This document shows positions 1 through 8,940 of a stretch of 18,352 nucleotides of DNA, piece by piece. The stretch spans positions 1,249 through 19,600 of the forward strand of contig JAAMXY010000247.1 of NCBI GenBank assembly GCA_019677205.1. The letters are read 5' to 3'. The notes under the pieces were generated by a model. That model searched no databases and was not told the DNA's origin. It saw only the letters and a list, made by a program, of their open reading frames with translations. This DNA is from Pinguiococcus pyrenoidosus. Lineage: Eukaryota > Sar > Pinguiophyceae > Pinguiochrysidales > Pinguiochrysidaceae. Position 1 is the first letter of the stretch. Every line of letters starts with the position of its first letter. The translations under genes were made by a program, and so were the position numbers.

Positions 1-73
1 CACCCGGACCTCTGTCTCTTCCTTGTTCTCATTCTCTCTCTCTCTTCCCCCAACCTCTTCCCCGCAAACGCAG

Positions 74-1428
74 GTTCGGCTCACGCAGTCCACGGATGCA
101 CTGCACCAGCACGTGGTCGAGACGGTCCAGGAGCGTCCGTCCTTCGAATCGTCCAATGACTCGGTCGAGTCTGGCACGTATCCGGAGCGCGGCTTCCCGC
201 TCAGCCACCTGCCGCCGCAGGGCTTCAAGAAGGTCCAGGAGGATGGCATGCCGAGGAACGACTTCCGCGGCATGGAAGCCGTGGACAACCACGCCTCTCC
301 GCAGTACATGGCCCTCATGGCCAACGCCAAGCTCTCCGGCCAGATGCCCTTCGTGCAGTCCGGCTTCGGAGGTCGCGCGAACGCCTACTTTAACGCGGCG
401 CAGCCGCCGCAGCCGCCGCCGCAGCAGCAGCACTTTCGGCAGCAATCGCCCATGAACAAGGCGATCGCCATGCGCGGCATCAAGGGCGAGTCCCCCAAGA
501 GTCGCGAGCCCGAGGGTCGGCTCACAGCGGAGCAGCTGCAGCTACTACGCAGCAACACGAGCAGCAACTCGGATGGGCGACGCTCGCGTGGTATCTCCGG
601 CTTGTCCGACGAGCTCATGGCCGAGCTGTCCGAGTTCGGCTACGGCACGCCGCAGGGCCACCTGCCTCCCGGAATGCGTGAGGTGGTGAAAGCGGAAGGA
701 GAGGGCGGCCACATCCGCGGAGACTCGCTCAACGACGTCATCCTCTCCCCCGAGGAACTCCAAGAAGCGATGCCCTCCCTGAGCAGGCAGAATAGCGAAG
801 AGGTACGAGCGTCTCTCCGTCTGCATCTGCCACAACAAGGTGGCCATCGCGAGCCTTGACCTGACGTTGCCGACGCTGGTTCTTCGCATCCACACCACAC
901 CAGGTCATGGACATGGCCGGGCCTCCGGATCGCAGCGAGAGGTCGAGCGCGAGGTTCATTCGCGAGGAGCTGAGCAGGAGAGGCGCGGGCAGGGGCGACA
1001 GCCTGGGGAGCAACGGCATCAACGCGCTGATCAACCTCGCGGAGCTCGCCGACATGGCGGATACGGACGGGCAGGATACGGCGCACGCGCGGCGCAAGAG
1101 CTACATGCTGACCATGGATGAGGAAGATGAGAGCATGGACGAGGTGAAGCCCCCGCACCTGGGAGTATTCGCGCAGTCGTCGGGTAGTAAGGGCCAGCAT
1201 TCGAGAAACTCCTCTGGCATGTTCGGCAGCTTCGGGTCCGACTTCAGCTTCGGCACCTCGTTCTCCAACGGCGTGTCCAGCGGCAAGTTCACCGACCACC
1301 TGCCCAGCGACTACGCGCAGCTGCAGCAGGCGATGGCGGAGGAGGCGCAGGTGCGCGGCACCGGCTTCCGCTTCGGCAGCAGCGGCCCCGGCAAGACCGG
1401 AGCGAACGGACAGACCGTGATAAGATGA
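74..1428 (+). CDS. Unrecognised Ser/Gln/Gly-rich protein, 3' part of gene (partial)
   Basis: I do not recognise this product. The gene enters from the left: bases 1-73 are CT-rich and end in CAG, which reads as the tail of an intron, so the first visible exon starts at 74. Exons are 74-802 and 904-1428, joined across a 101-base GT-AG intron in phase 0; the stop is TGA at 1426-1428. About 417 residues are visible. They are low in hydrophobics and look mostly disordered, with a PPQPPPQQQ run and Gly/Ser/Phe-rich stretches near the end (GSFGSDFSFGTSF). Basic-directed Ser motifs recur (RRSRGIS, RQNS, RRKS, SRNSS), as does RGDSL, and there is one VKAE sumoylation-type motif. This is compatible with a regulatory or transcription-factor tail, but no domain supports that. 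Codon use matches the neighbours. It is convergent with POLA1. Existence is fairly sure; function is unknown. Confidence 0.75.
401..431 (+). repeat. CCG/CAG triplet tract coding Pro and Gln
   Basis: An imperfect run of CAG and CCG triplets inside the first visible exon encodes QPPQPPPQQQ. It keeps the reading frame and is probably a slippage-prone low-complexity tract within the coding region. Confidence 0.7.
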
Positions 1429-1778
1429 TAGAGCAGGCACGACGCGTCTTGCGTGGTTGGCAGTGCGCAGGACGGAGCCGAGCTTGGACGGCGCGTGCGA
1501 GAACATGTCATGTGGGCGAATGGTCGTTTATGGAGTAAGAGCAACCCACATGCCAACCGAAGTATGTAGCAACAGGCATTGCATTTGTCAACTCGGCCGC
1601 GTCGAGGAGTGATGAGTCGTGAGATTTCTCCAGTACAGAGCGAGACTGCATGCGTGGACTGCGAGCGGGTACAGCCTCGAATAGCACGATCGATTTGCGC
1701 AGGAGATGCCAGGTTGCAGACTCAATTTCAGTGTGTGCATACACCTGGACTCTCCTGGTCTTCGCACGGGCGCGTCCC
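1429..1778. other. Tail-to-tail intergenic region, gene 1 / POLA1
   Basis: These 350 bases separate two convergent stop codons and must hold both 3' untranslated regions. I see no AATAAA signal, no RNA gene and no convincing open frame. Frames that are open here lack the codon bias of the flanking exons. Confidence 0.5.
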
Positions 1779-4700
1779 CTACTTCTTGGCCTCCGCGAAC
1801 ACGGCGCTCCAGAGCGACGGGCGGATCCAGTTGTACGCCGAGGTCTTCACCACCTCGGACGCCTGCCGCTTGAGCAACCCGAACACCGTCGCCTCGTCCA
1901 CGGAGAGCTTCGACGGGTTGGGCGCGCCGCTCTCCTGCAGCTTCTTCAGCGCGCGGGGCTCGTCAAAGAGGCTCTCGTAGTACTTCAGCTGGTTGTACAT
2001 CTGCTTCGCGTCGAACTGGACGCGCAGATGGCCGCCGCGGCAGCCACTGTTGAAGCAGATGTCCCCAAGCACCGACTGCTGCCGCGTGGTGATGCCACAG
2101 CTGGCGTCGTCGCAGGTGAGCACGGGGTTGTAGTAGGCCTGCTGCTGCGCGCGAATCGCCAGGTTCAGACGATTGGATAACCTAGCGAAGCACGCGGCGG
2201 CATCCGGCGCGCCCCAGAACAGCGCGTCGCAGCTTGGGCATCGCAAGCCCGAGGACACGCTCGGCTTCAGCCCGAGCGGTGCCTTCACGTCGTACACTCC
2301 AGGAAAGTCAGCGTCCGTCGAGCACGAGAGACAGCGCAGCTAGAAGGGAAGGGGACGACCGAGGACCATTGAGCATTCCAAGGAGACACGGAGACACGGA
2401 GACGAGGAAAGACGATCGGCGGGCACGGGACATACCTTCAGCCGCACGCAGTCCTTGAAGCGTTCACTGTCCTCCATCTGCGTCATCGGCGTGAACCCGA
2501 CGTCCATGTCCTCTTCCGTACTTGCGAGGATGCTCGCGTACTTCTTGGAATCGAGACCCAGAGCTGCCGCCAGCATCTGCTGCGACGTGCCGGCGATGGG
2601 CTCGCAGAGACGTGCAATCGGGGGCAGGATCTGCTGCGAGATGTACCACTCCACGTCCGGCGTGACGGTGCCGCCGCTTCGGATGACGTCCTCCGGGTGG
2701 AAAGCACGCTCCGAGGCGCCTTTGCTCGACCCAGCCGACTCCGTCTTGACCGGCGTCTCCTGCTTCACCTTTGGGGTGTCGTTCTCGTCCGCTGTGCTGG
2801 AGCCGCCTCCGTCGCCGTTGCGGTGGGCGGCAAGCTGGCCGCAAATCACGTACGGGATGTGATCGCCCACGTTGACGGGCTTGCCGGCCCGGAGCATGCT
2901 GATGGCGACCTGGATGTGCGGCTGACCCTTCGCGTCCGGATAGTCCCGCGGATGCTTGTTGAGGCCCTTCGTGATCACGTACTTGGGCACGTCGATCTTC
3001 CCTTCCCGCATGTCCTTGGCGAGGTTCTCCAGATGCTCGTGGATGTCCGCCACGACGGTCTCGCTATTCTGCCCGCTCAAGATCTTGTCCAAGACGTAGT
3101 TGCCCACGTCCTTGCTGAGCTGGCACCAGTCTCGGCGCACGAGGTCCAGGCCCTTGACTTCCCTCTTGGTCGGCACCACGCCTTCCTCGTTGGCGTCCCC
3201 ATTCACCAGCAGCGCGGCGTACTTCTTCTTCTTCAGCAGGAGCATGCACTTGTAGATGCCATCCAGGTCGATCTCCAGGGTCTTGTAGAGTCTATTAACT
3301 TCCCGCTTGACCTGATGCGCCAGCGTGCGAGCCTTGCTCAAGTCGGTGGTGGCCGAGTTGACCATGATGGAGTCGGTGTCTCCGTAGATGACCTCAAGGC
3401 TGAGCGAGTCCTGCGCCAGGTGCACGGTGTGCTGGAGCGTGTCGCGGCCCTTGCTCGTCACGAGCGCCGCGATGGGCTTGGCATAGAATCGGCTGAAGCT
3501 GAATCCCAAGCACCCGTACATGCTGTTCGCCGTGAGCTTGAGCGCCATCTGGCGGATGTCTAACTGCTGCCGCTTGATGGGATCTTGCTCCTTCTTCAGA
3601 ATGCTCTTGACGCTGCGCCGACGCTCGACCAGCGTCCGAATCACGCGAGGCAGGACGCCGGCAGGCACGGTGTCGCTCGGCGCGTCCGGGATCTGCGAGC
3701 AGGACGCGACGTCCTCCACGTCCTCGCCCTCGTTCTCTGCCGGGGCTCCGGCCTTCTCGTTGAACTTTGGCCAGTCGATGGTGGTGAAGCAGAGGTTGTA
3801 TTCCTGGATGATGCTCGGGTACAAGCTGTTGAAGTCCAGCAGCAAGATGTAGCTGTCGTAGAGGCCCTTCTTCGGCTCGAGCACCAGGCCGCCGGCGTAC
3901 GCGGCTTTGGCGCGCTTTCTTCCCGTGCCTCCCACTTTGAGGTCGCCATCGCCCTCCCCGGCCGCGTCGACGCCACTGCTCGGGCCCTTCCTGCCCTTGT
4001 TCTGGAAGGCTACACGCTCGGGCACAATGTACTTGAGGTTGTGGAACTCGTGCAGCAGCAGGAGCTCGATCCGCTCGGCGCGCTTGCCCCGCAGCGTGCG
4101 GCTCCAGAGATTCCCGCTGAGGTTCGTGAGCTGCACCGTCAGCGGCACGATCTGCAGCTTCAGCATGAGCTTCTGGGTCAAGAACGACTCGAACGCCGTG
4201 TGATTCGCGAGCTGGACAATCGTCTCGCCGGTCCCGTAGCAGCGGGGCACGTCGTTTGGCGACAGCTCTGCAAGGTTCTGATTGAGCTGCGACTTGGCCA
4301 GGTGGGAGAGGGTGTACATCGTCTCCCTGAGCACCTCCTTGGAGCTGGACTGCGTGTCCAAGAGCACACGCCCTGCCATGGCCGTCTGGATGAAGTTGTT
4401 CAGCTGCCGCGGCGAAGTACTGCGCCGCAACCGGCCAATCTTGCTCCATGACGTCACTTTGTTCGCCAGCGCTCTCCCAAGGAGAACGTCCCCTCCGAAG
4501 TGATGAAAGTTGTGGCCAGCGATGACATCCGGATCGTCTTCACCGATCCTCGAGAAGAGGACGTTCAGCAGCGCTCGCTCATTGGGCAGCGTCATGAGCG
4601 TCCCCGTAAGCTTGGCTTGGGCAATCGTGGCGGCCAGATCGTGCGGGAACTTCGGCGCGAATCCTGGACCTGCGTGATGGTGGTGCCAAACGGTGGTCAT

Positions 4701-6770
4701 TCCACGCTCATTCAGCTTCAAGCTCCCCCACCCCGTTCACAATCCGAGGGTGCTGCTAGACCCGTTTCCTACCTGCGCTGGCCCCGAGAGCGCGCACGGC
4801 AAGGAAGCGCCGCTGGTTTCTGGACTTTTCGTCGGTCGGGCCGTCGCCGGACACTTCACGGTGCACCAACCCCGCGACGGCGACGACCTCGTGGGTGTGC
4901 GACTTTGGATTGAGCACCGTCTTGATGGACAGCGTCATTGTAGTCTGTAAGAAAGAAAGACGAGGGCAGAACGGTCAGCGGCGGCTTCCGTCTCCGACGC
5001 GTTGTTCTTTGGAAGTGATTTGCTCACCAGTGGCGGCGCCGGTGGCGCATCGGTCAGCTTGTTGACGAACTTGGGGTTGTCGACCACCACTTCCAGGTTG
5101 CACCAGGAGATTCGTGCTGTCGCGATCTGGGGCGCCCGCACCTTCAGCCATCCGGGCCCCATGAGACGCCGCTTGAGCATGAACTGCTCCAGGACCGTGG
5201 TGGACGTTCCGAAAACCTCCTGAATCGCGCTTCCTTTCCGTCCCCAGGACCTCGCATCCGGATCATCCGTCGGCGCCGGGAACTTGGCGCTGTACTTGAC
5301 CTTGAGGTACTTTTCCTCGCCCCGCGGGACCCCCGGATTGCTGAAGGCGTACTTGCGCATGACAGGCTTGCACTTGAACTTCTGGCCCGGCAGGTTCTTG
5401 GGGATGCAGCTGGGCACGAGCATGTCCGTGAGCTCCTTGTAGACCTGCGCCATGCCCGCGCGCACGGGGCTGCCCACTTCGTCGACTTCGTCCGTCATCG
5501 CCGGCAGCACCAAGAGCGACCGCATGACGTTGCGCACCACGACGCAGCAGGACGCGTATCTCCGCTGCTGAGCCAGGTGCACCTTGCCGAAGAGGTAGAT
5601 CTGACCCTGGTGCTCCTGAGCGTCCATCCACCAGAAGTTCAGGTACTGGTCCTTCGTCACGTCGTCGGAGTCGTGCGCCTTGGTCTCCTCCTCGTACAGA
5701 AGCCCCTCTGCATCCGTGGAGGAAAGCGGCCGACAGTTGGTGCTATCCGACTGCACGCCCGCCATCATCGCCTCGCTCTGCAACCCGAGGGACATGTCCG
5801 GCAGATACTCGCGCACAGCAGCAATGTCGGACTCCGTCACCGACGTCTTGCCCTGGGCCGGCGCGCCATTCGCTTCGGTCTGCTTGATGGCGGCCTGGGT
5901 GGCGGCCGAGGCGCTCAGCTTCTTGGAGCGGAGCGTGGAGAACCTGGACGACGGTCGCGACGGCGACCGCTTCGGCTCGGGCTTGACTCGGGCCTCCCGG
6001 GACGGCTTGTTCTCGGGCGTGCTCCCGGCTTCATCCTCGGCCTCCACCGCCGCTCGCTCGGCAATTGCCTCGGCGGCGGTGTCCTCGGGCGGAAGGTTCT
6101 CGTCGTCGAAAGGAGGCGGGTCGTCGTACGCTGCTTGGTGTTCCCCTGCCGCCTCCGCATCCCCTTCCGCTTCCGCTTCCGCTTCCATGTCCATGGCGTC
6201 GTACTCTTCCCGCTTGATACGTTTCCTGTCACTGTGCCTGCGCTTCTTCTTCTTCCTCGAGGGCTTGGCGGTCGGGTTGTTCACCAGATCGTCGAAGAGC
6301 GCATCCACGTCCAGCGACGACACCTTGGGCTTCCCCGGCTTGCTTCGGGAGGGGGCGGCCGCCTCGGGCCCGACGATGGCATTGCTTTTCTGCATGAACT
6401 TCCACAGGCCTGTGCTCTTCTCGATCTTGTCGTCTCGTCGCTCGTTGAGCTTCTTGGCGCGTTGCAGCGCCTTGCTGTTGATGAAGCTGCCGTCGGCCGC
6501 CTTCCTCTTCTTCTTCTTCGGCAGGTCCTCGTTGAGATGCTCTTCTCCGTCGTCGTAGTAGCCAAAGTCCTCCTCGTCCACCACGAAGTTCGCGTTGCGT
6601 CTCTCTTGGACTCGGCGACGGTACTCATCCTCGTCCACCTCGTCGAAGATGCGGTTCTCTCCCGCCAGTTCCTCGTCCAGCACATCCAGGCCGCTCGCGT
6701 TGCCAGCTTTCAGGGAGCGCAGCTTTGCCAGCGCCTCGCGCTTCGCCGCAGACTTGGCAGTCCTCCTCAT
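1779..6770 (-). CDS. POLA1: DNA polymerase alpha catalytic subunit
   Basis: This is the family-B polymerase of the primase complex, which extends RNA primers at nuclear replication origins and on Okazaki fragments. Exons on the minus strand are 6770-5028, 4944-4773, 4669-2436 and 2282-1779. The introns (83, 103 and 153 bases) are GT-AG in phases 0, 1 and 0 and give about 1550 aa, close to the usual 1460. The last acceptor (AAG before 2282) is the least certain junction. The N-terminus has the polymerase-alpha N domain (FDEVDEDEYRRRV near residue 42), then a long basic/acidic disordered linker. Further on come KTVLNPKSHTHE, DPDVIAGHN, motif A (DFNSLYPSII, D917), motif B (KLTANSMYG, K1016), motif C (YGDTDS, D1069 and D1071) and KKKKYAAL. 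The C-terminus has the two cysteine modules that bind the B subunit. A disordered insert near 1255-1300 holds two VKxE motifs. The start ATG at 6770 fits the conserved N-terminus. Confidence 0.96.
2382..2405. repeat. 8-base tandem repeat in POLA1 intron 3
   Basis: Three consecutive copies of GGAGACAC, the last ending in GA, lie inside the third POLA1 intron (2283-2435). Two further introns in the window carry unrelated repeats with the same 8-base period. Confidence 0.75.
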
Positions 6771-7040
6771 CTTGCTCTGGGCTAAAGGAGAAGAAACAAC
6801 CGAAGCGCACGTGGTGGTTGGCCTTTACAGCGATTTTGAGGGCGGACGAGAGGGTTTGCTGGATTCAAACTGCAAGCGGCCGACGCACCCCTGGCTGAAG
6901 GTCAGAATCTGGGCCGCAGATGAGTCTGCAGTCGACCTTGCAGGAAGGTGGAAGGGGGAGGGAACGCCGGTGTTCTGGCGTGGAGACGGAGAGGCGAAAC
7001 CGCTGGAGGATGGCGCCTCGTAGCACTCAAACTCGTTTAG

Positions 7041-7048
7041 GCGGGAAA
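7041..7048 (-). promoter_or_regulatory. E2F-like site upstream of POLA1
   Basis: GCGGGAAA on the plus strand is TTTCCCGC on the POLA1 sense strand and matches the E2F/DP consensus TTTSSCGC. It lies about 270 bases above the POLA1 start. E2F control of replication genes, polymerase alpha included, is established in animals and plants; its use here is inference. Confidence 0.4.
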
Positions 7049-7267
7049 CTTCTGCGGGATCTGGCGTACGAAAGCGATCGTCGCACAGCATCGATCTGTC
7101 TTCTTCTCATCGAACGAAAGATGAATCTTGAACCCGTCGAAATCCACGTTGGCGAACTGAAACCGTTTCGCTATATTCGGGTATGGTGCATGCACACAAG
7201 AATAGGAAGTTTTTCATAATTTATCTGTAACGTCTTCCTCCGATGAAAGAATGTAAAAATTCGATAC

Positions 7268-7276
7268 TATTTAAAT
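7268..7276 (+). promoter_or_regulatory. TATA-like element of CYC1
   Basis: TATTTAAAT sits in the AT-rich patch 134 to 142 bases above the chosen CYC1 ATG. If it is a TATA box, transcription would begin near 7300. That supports the ATG at 7410 over the in-frame ATG at 7275, which overlaps this element. Confidence 0.35.
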
Positions 7277-7409
7277 GCTCCACGATTCACATCATAAGTA
7301 TAGGGGTTTTGCCGCATATTCAAAAACCAAAACGCGGGTGTCTCTCACTCGGGAGAGAGTTATTTGCGCATCAGCAGCTGAGCTGTCCTGTGCCTTACAC
7401 GCGTGTACG

Positions 7410-8725
7410 ATGCTCACCGCCATCCGCCGTAGCGCAGGCGTCCTCGGCGCCGCCGCCGCGACCACCGGTGGCGTGGCGTTCGCCAGCGACGACCACATTC
7501 CGTCTCTCAACCCCGGTTGGACACATAACGGTATGCGCCGCAAGCTCCGTCGGCCGAATTGGCCGCTCCGGCCCAGAGTCCGAGCTGGATTCTGCCTGGA
7601 AGCCAGCGCCAAAGCGAAAGTGGATGAGGCAGAGCGGCGGAAGGGTGCAAGCGCAGATGGAATATGGAAGTGACGCGGCTTTTGTTCACAGGATTCTTCA
7701 GTAGTTATGACTACAAAGCGGTGCGTCGTGGCTTCCAAGTGTACAAGGAGGTGTGCAGCAGCTGCCACTCTCTGGAGCGCATCGCCTTCCGCAACCTCGT
7801 GGGCGTGTGCTTCACGGAGGACCAGGCCAAGAAGCTGGCGGAGTCCTACGAGATCGTCGATGGGCCCAATGACGAGGGGGAGATGTTCGAGCGCCCGGGA
7901 AAGCTCTCCGACTACATCCCTGGGCCGCATGCCAATGAGGTAGGTTGGCAGTCTGATTTGTTTTCCTTTTGCTTCCTTTTTTTTCCTTTGGTGGAGATTC
8001 CAGGGGGGTTGTAAGGTGGCTGGCGGGGCTTTTTTGCGGCGCTCTTCCGACTCTTGCCCATGGCGTCAAGCATGGCGTGGCTTGATCGCTCTTCGGTCCT
8101 TCGGTCCTTCGGTCCTTCAGTCCTTCAGTCCTTCTTTTGTTCTTCCGCCTTTGCGACCGTTGAAGGCTCTGGGACGTCCTGATGCTCATGTCCATGTCTT
8201 CGGTTCATGGGGGCCCTTCTCTTCACGTATGCAAACAGGAAGCAGCGCGGGCGGCGAACAACGGCGCGTATCCGCCGGACTTGTCCCTGATCACCAAGGC
8301 CCGTCCCGGAGGCGTCGACTACATCTTCTCGCTGCTCACCGGATATGTCGAGGCGCCCGAGGGAAAGACCATGCTCAGTGGTGCGTTGTCGCAGAGTGCG
8401 TGCAAGAAGAACACAGCCACCGCTGATGCCTTGTCCTTCAGGACTGCACTACAACCCGTACTTCCCGGGAGGTGCCATCGCCATGCCCAAGCAGCTCATG
8501 GACGGCCAGGTGGAGTACGAGGATGGAACGCCGGCGACCGAGTCGCAGATGGCCAAGGACGTAGCGACGTTCCTCGCATGGTGCGCGGAGCCCGAGCACG
8601 ACGAGCGGAAGAAGGCTGGTGTGCGAATCCTGGCGGCGCTCTTCGTCGCCTTCCTCATCACGGGCTATTACAAGCGCTTCCGCTACTCACCGCTGAAGAC
8701 TCGCCAGATCACGTACGTGAAGTAA
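7410..8725 (+). CDS. CYC1: Cytochrome c1, mitochondrial (complex III)
   Basis: This is the heme c subunit of the cytochrome bc1 complex, anchored in the inner mitochondrial membrane and passing electrons from the Rieske protein to cytochrome c. Exons are 7410-7530, 7692-7939, 8239-8380 and 8442-8725. The GT-AG introns are 161, 299 and 61 bases, in phases 1, 0 and 1, and give 264 aa. The mature start resembles the family ([16 protein letters not shown]). The heme site CSSCH has C62, C65 and H66, so it is the ordinary two-cysteine type and not the single-cysteine form of euglenozoans. M185 in [10 protein letters not shown] is the expected axial ligand. [19 protein letters not shown] is a conserved block. 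One membrane helix spans about 231-247, followed by a basic tail. The presequence is only about 25 residues. The frame is open back to another ATG at 7275, but that stretch is AT-rich and contains the TATA-like element, so I chose 7410. Confidence 0.95.
8092..8134. repeat. 8-base tandem repeat in CYC1 intron 2
   Basis: About 5.4 copies of an 8-base unit: three of TTCGGTCC, two of TTCAGTCC, then TTC. The array lies in the 299-base second intron (7940-8238), the longest in this gene. The ordered G-to-A variant shows stepwise expansion within the array. Confidence 0.9.
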
Positions 8726-8830
8726 GCGTCCCGTGCTTGGCACGCAGAGCAACGGGTGTGGCAAACAGTGAGACCTGGCAGCAACCCGAGTGGAGACGCG
8801 AAGCATTTGATACTTATTCGACGGTTCCAA

Positions 8831-8940
8831 GACTTGCAAAAGGCCCGAAGACTTGCAGAAGGCCCGAAGACTTGCAGGAGCCCAGCAGACTTGCAGGAGC
8901 CCCGCAGGCTTGCAGCAGCCCCGCAGGCTTGCAGGGCCCC
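8831..8940. repeat. 19-base minisatellite at the CYC1/IFT74 tail-to-tail junction
   Basis: Five full units of 19 bases start at 8831, 8850, 8869, 8888 and 8907, and a partial sixth (8926-8940) ends exactly at the IFT74 stop codon (8943-8941). The unit core is GACTTGCAGGAGCCC with drift along the array. It fills half of the 215-base gap between the two stop codons, so it is probably transcribed in the IFT74 3' untranslated region and possibly that of CYC1. Units are contiguous with no spacers, so it is not CRISPR-like. Confidence 0.9.

Larger units (their letters stand above)
6771..7409. promoter_or_regulatory. Head-to-head promoter region, POLA1 / CYC1
   Basis: These 639 bases separate the divergent start codons of POLA1 (minus) and cytochrome c1 (plus) and hold no gene I can support. 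The POLA1 side is GC-rich with a CACGTG palindrome at 6808-6813, 38 bases above the POLA1 ATG, and an E2F-like GCGGGAAA at 7041-7048. The CYC1 side turns AT-rich from about 7190 to 7320 and includes TATTTAAAT at 7268-7276. A small palindrome, GAAAC-C-GTTTC, sits at 7159-7169. The drop in GC marks the promoter core for the plus gene. All regulatory readings are inferred from motifs. Confidence 0.55.

Noticed and set aside
5577-6785. Plus-strand 402-codon frame opposite the POLA1 first exon
   Set aside because: It is a shadow caused by high GC and codon bias of POLA1. It has no recognisable domain, and the minus-strand reading has clear family motifs.
8831-8940. Array resembling a CRISPR
   Set aside because: The 19-base units are contiguous with no spacers, the context is eukaryotic, and the units drift gradually as in a minisatellite.
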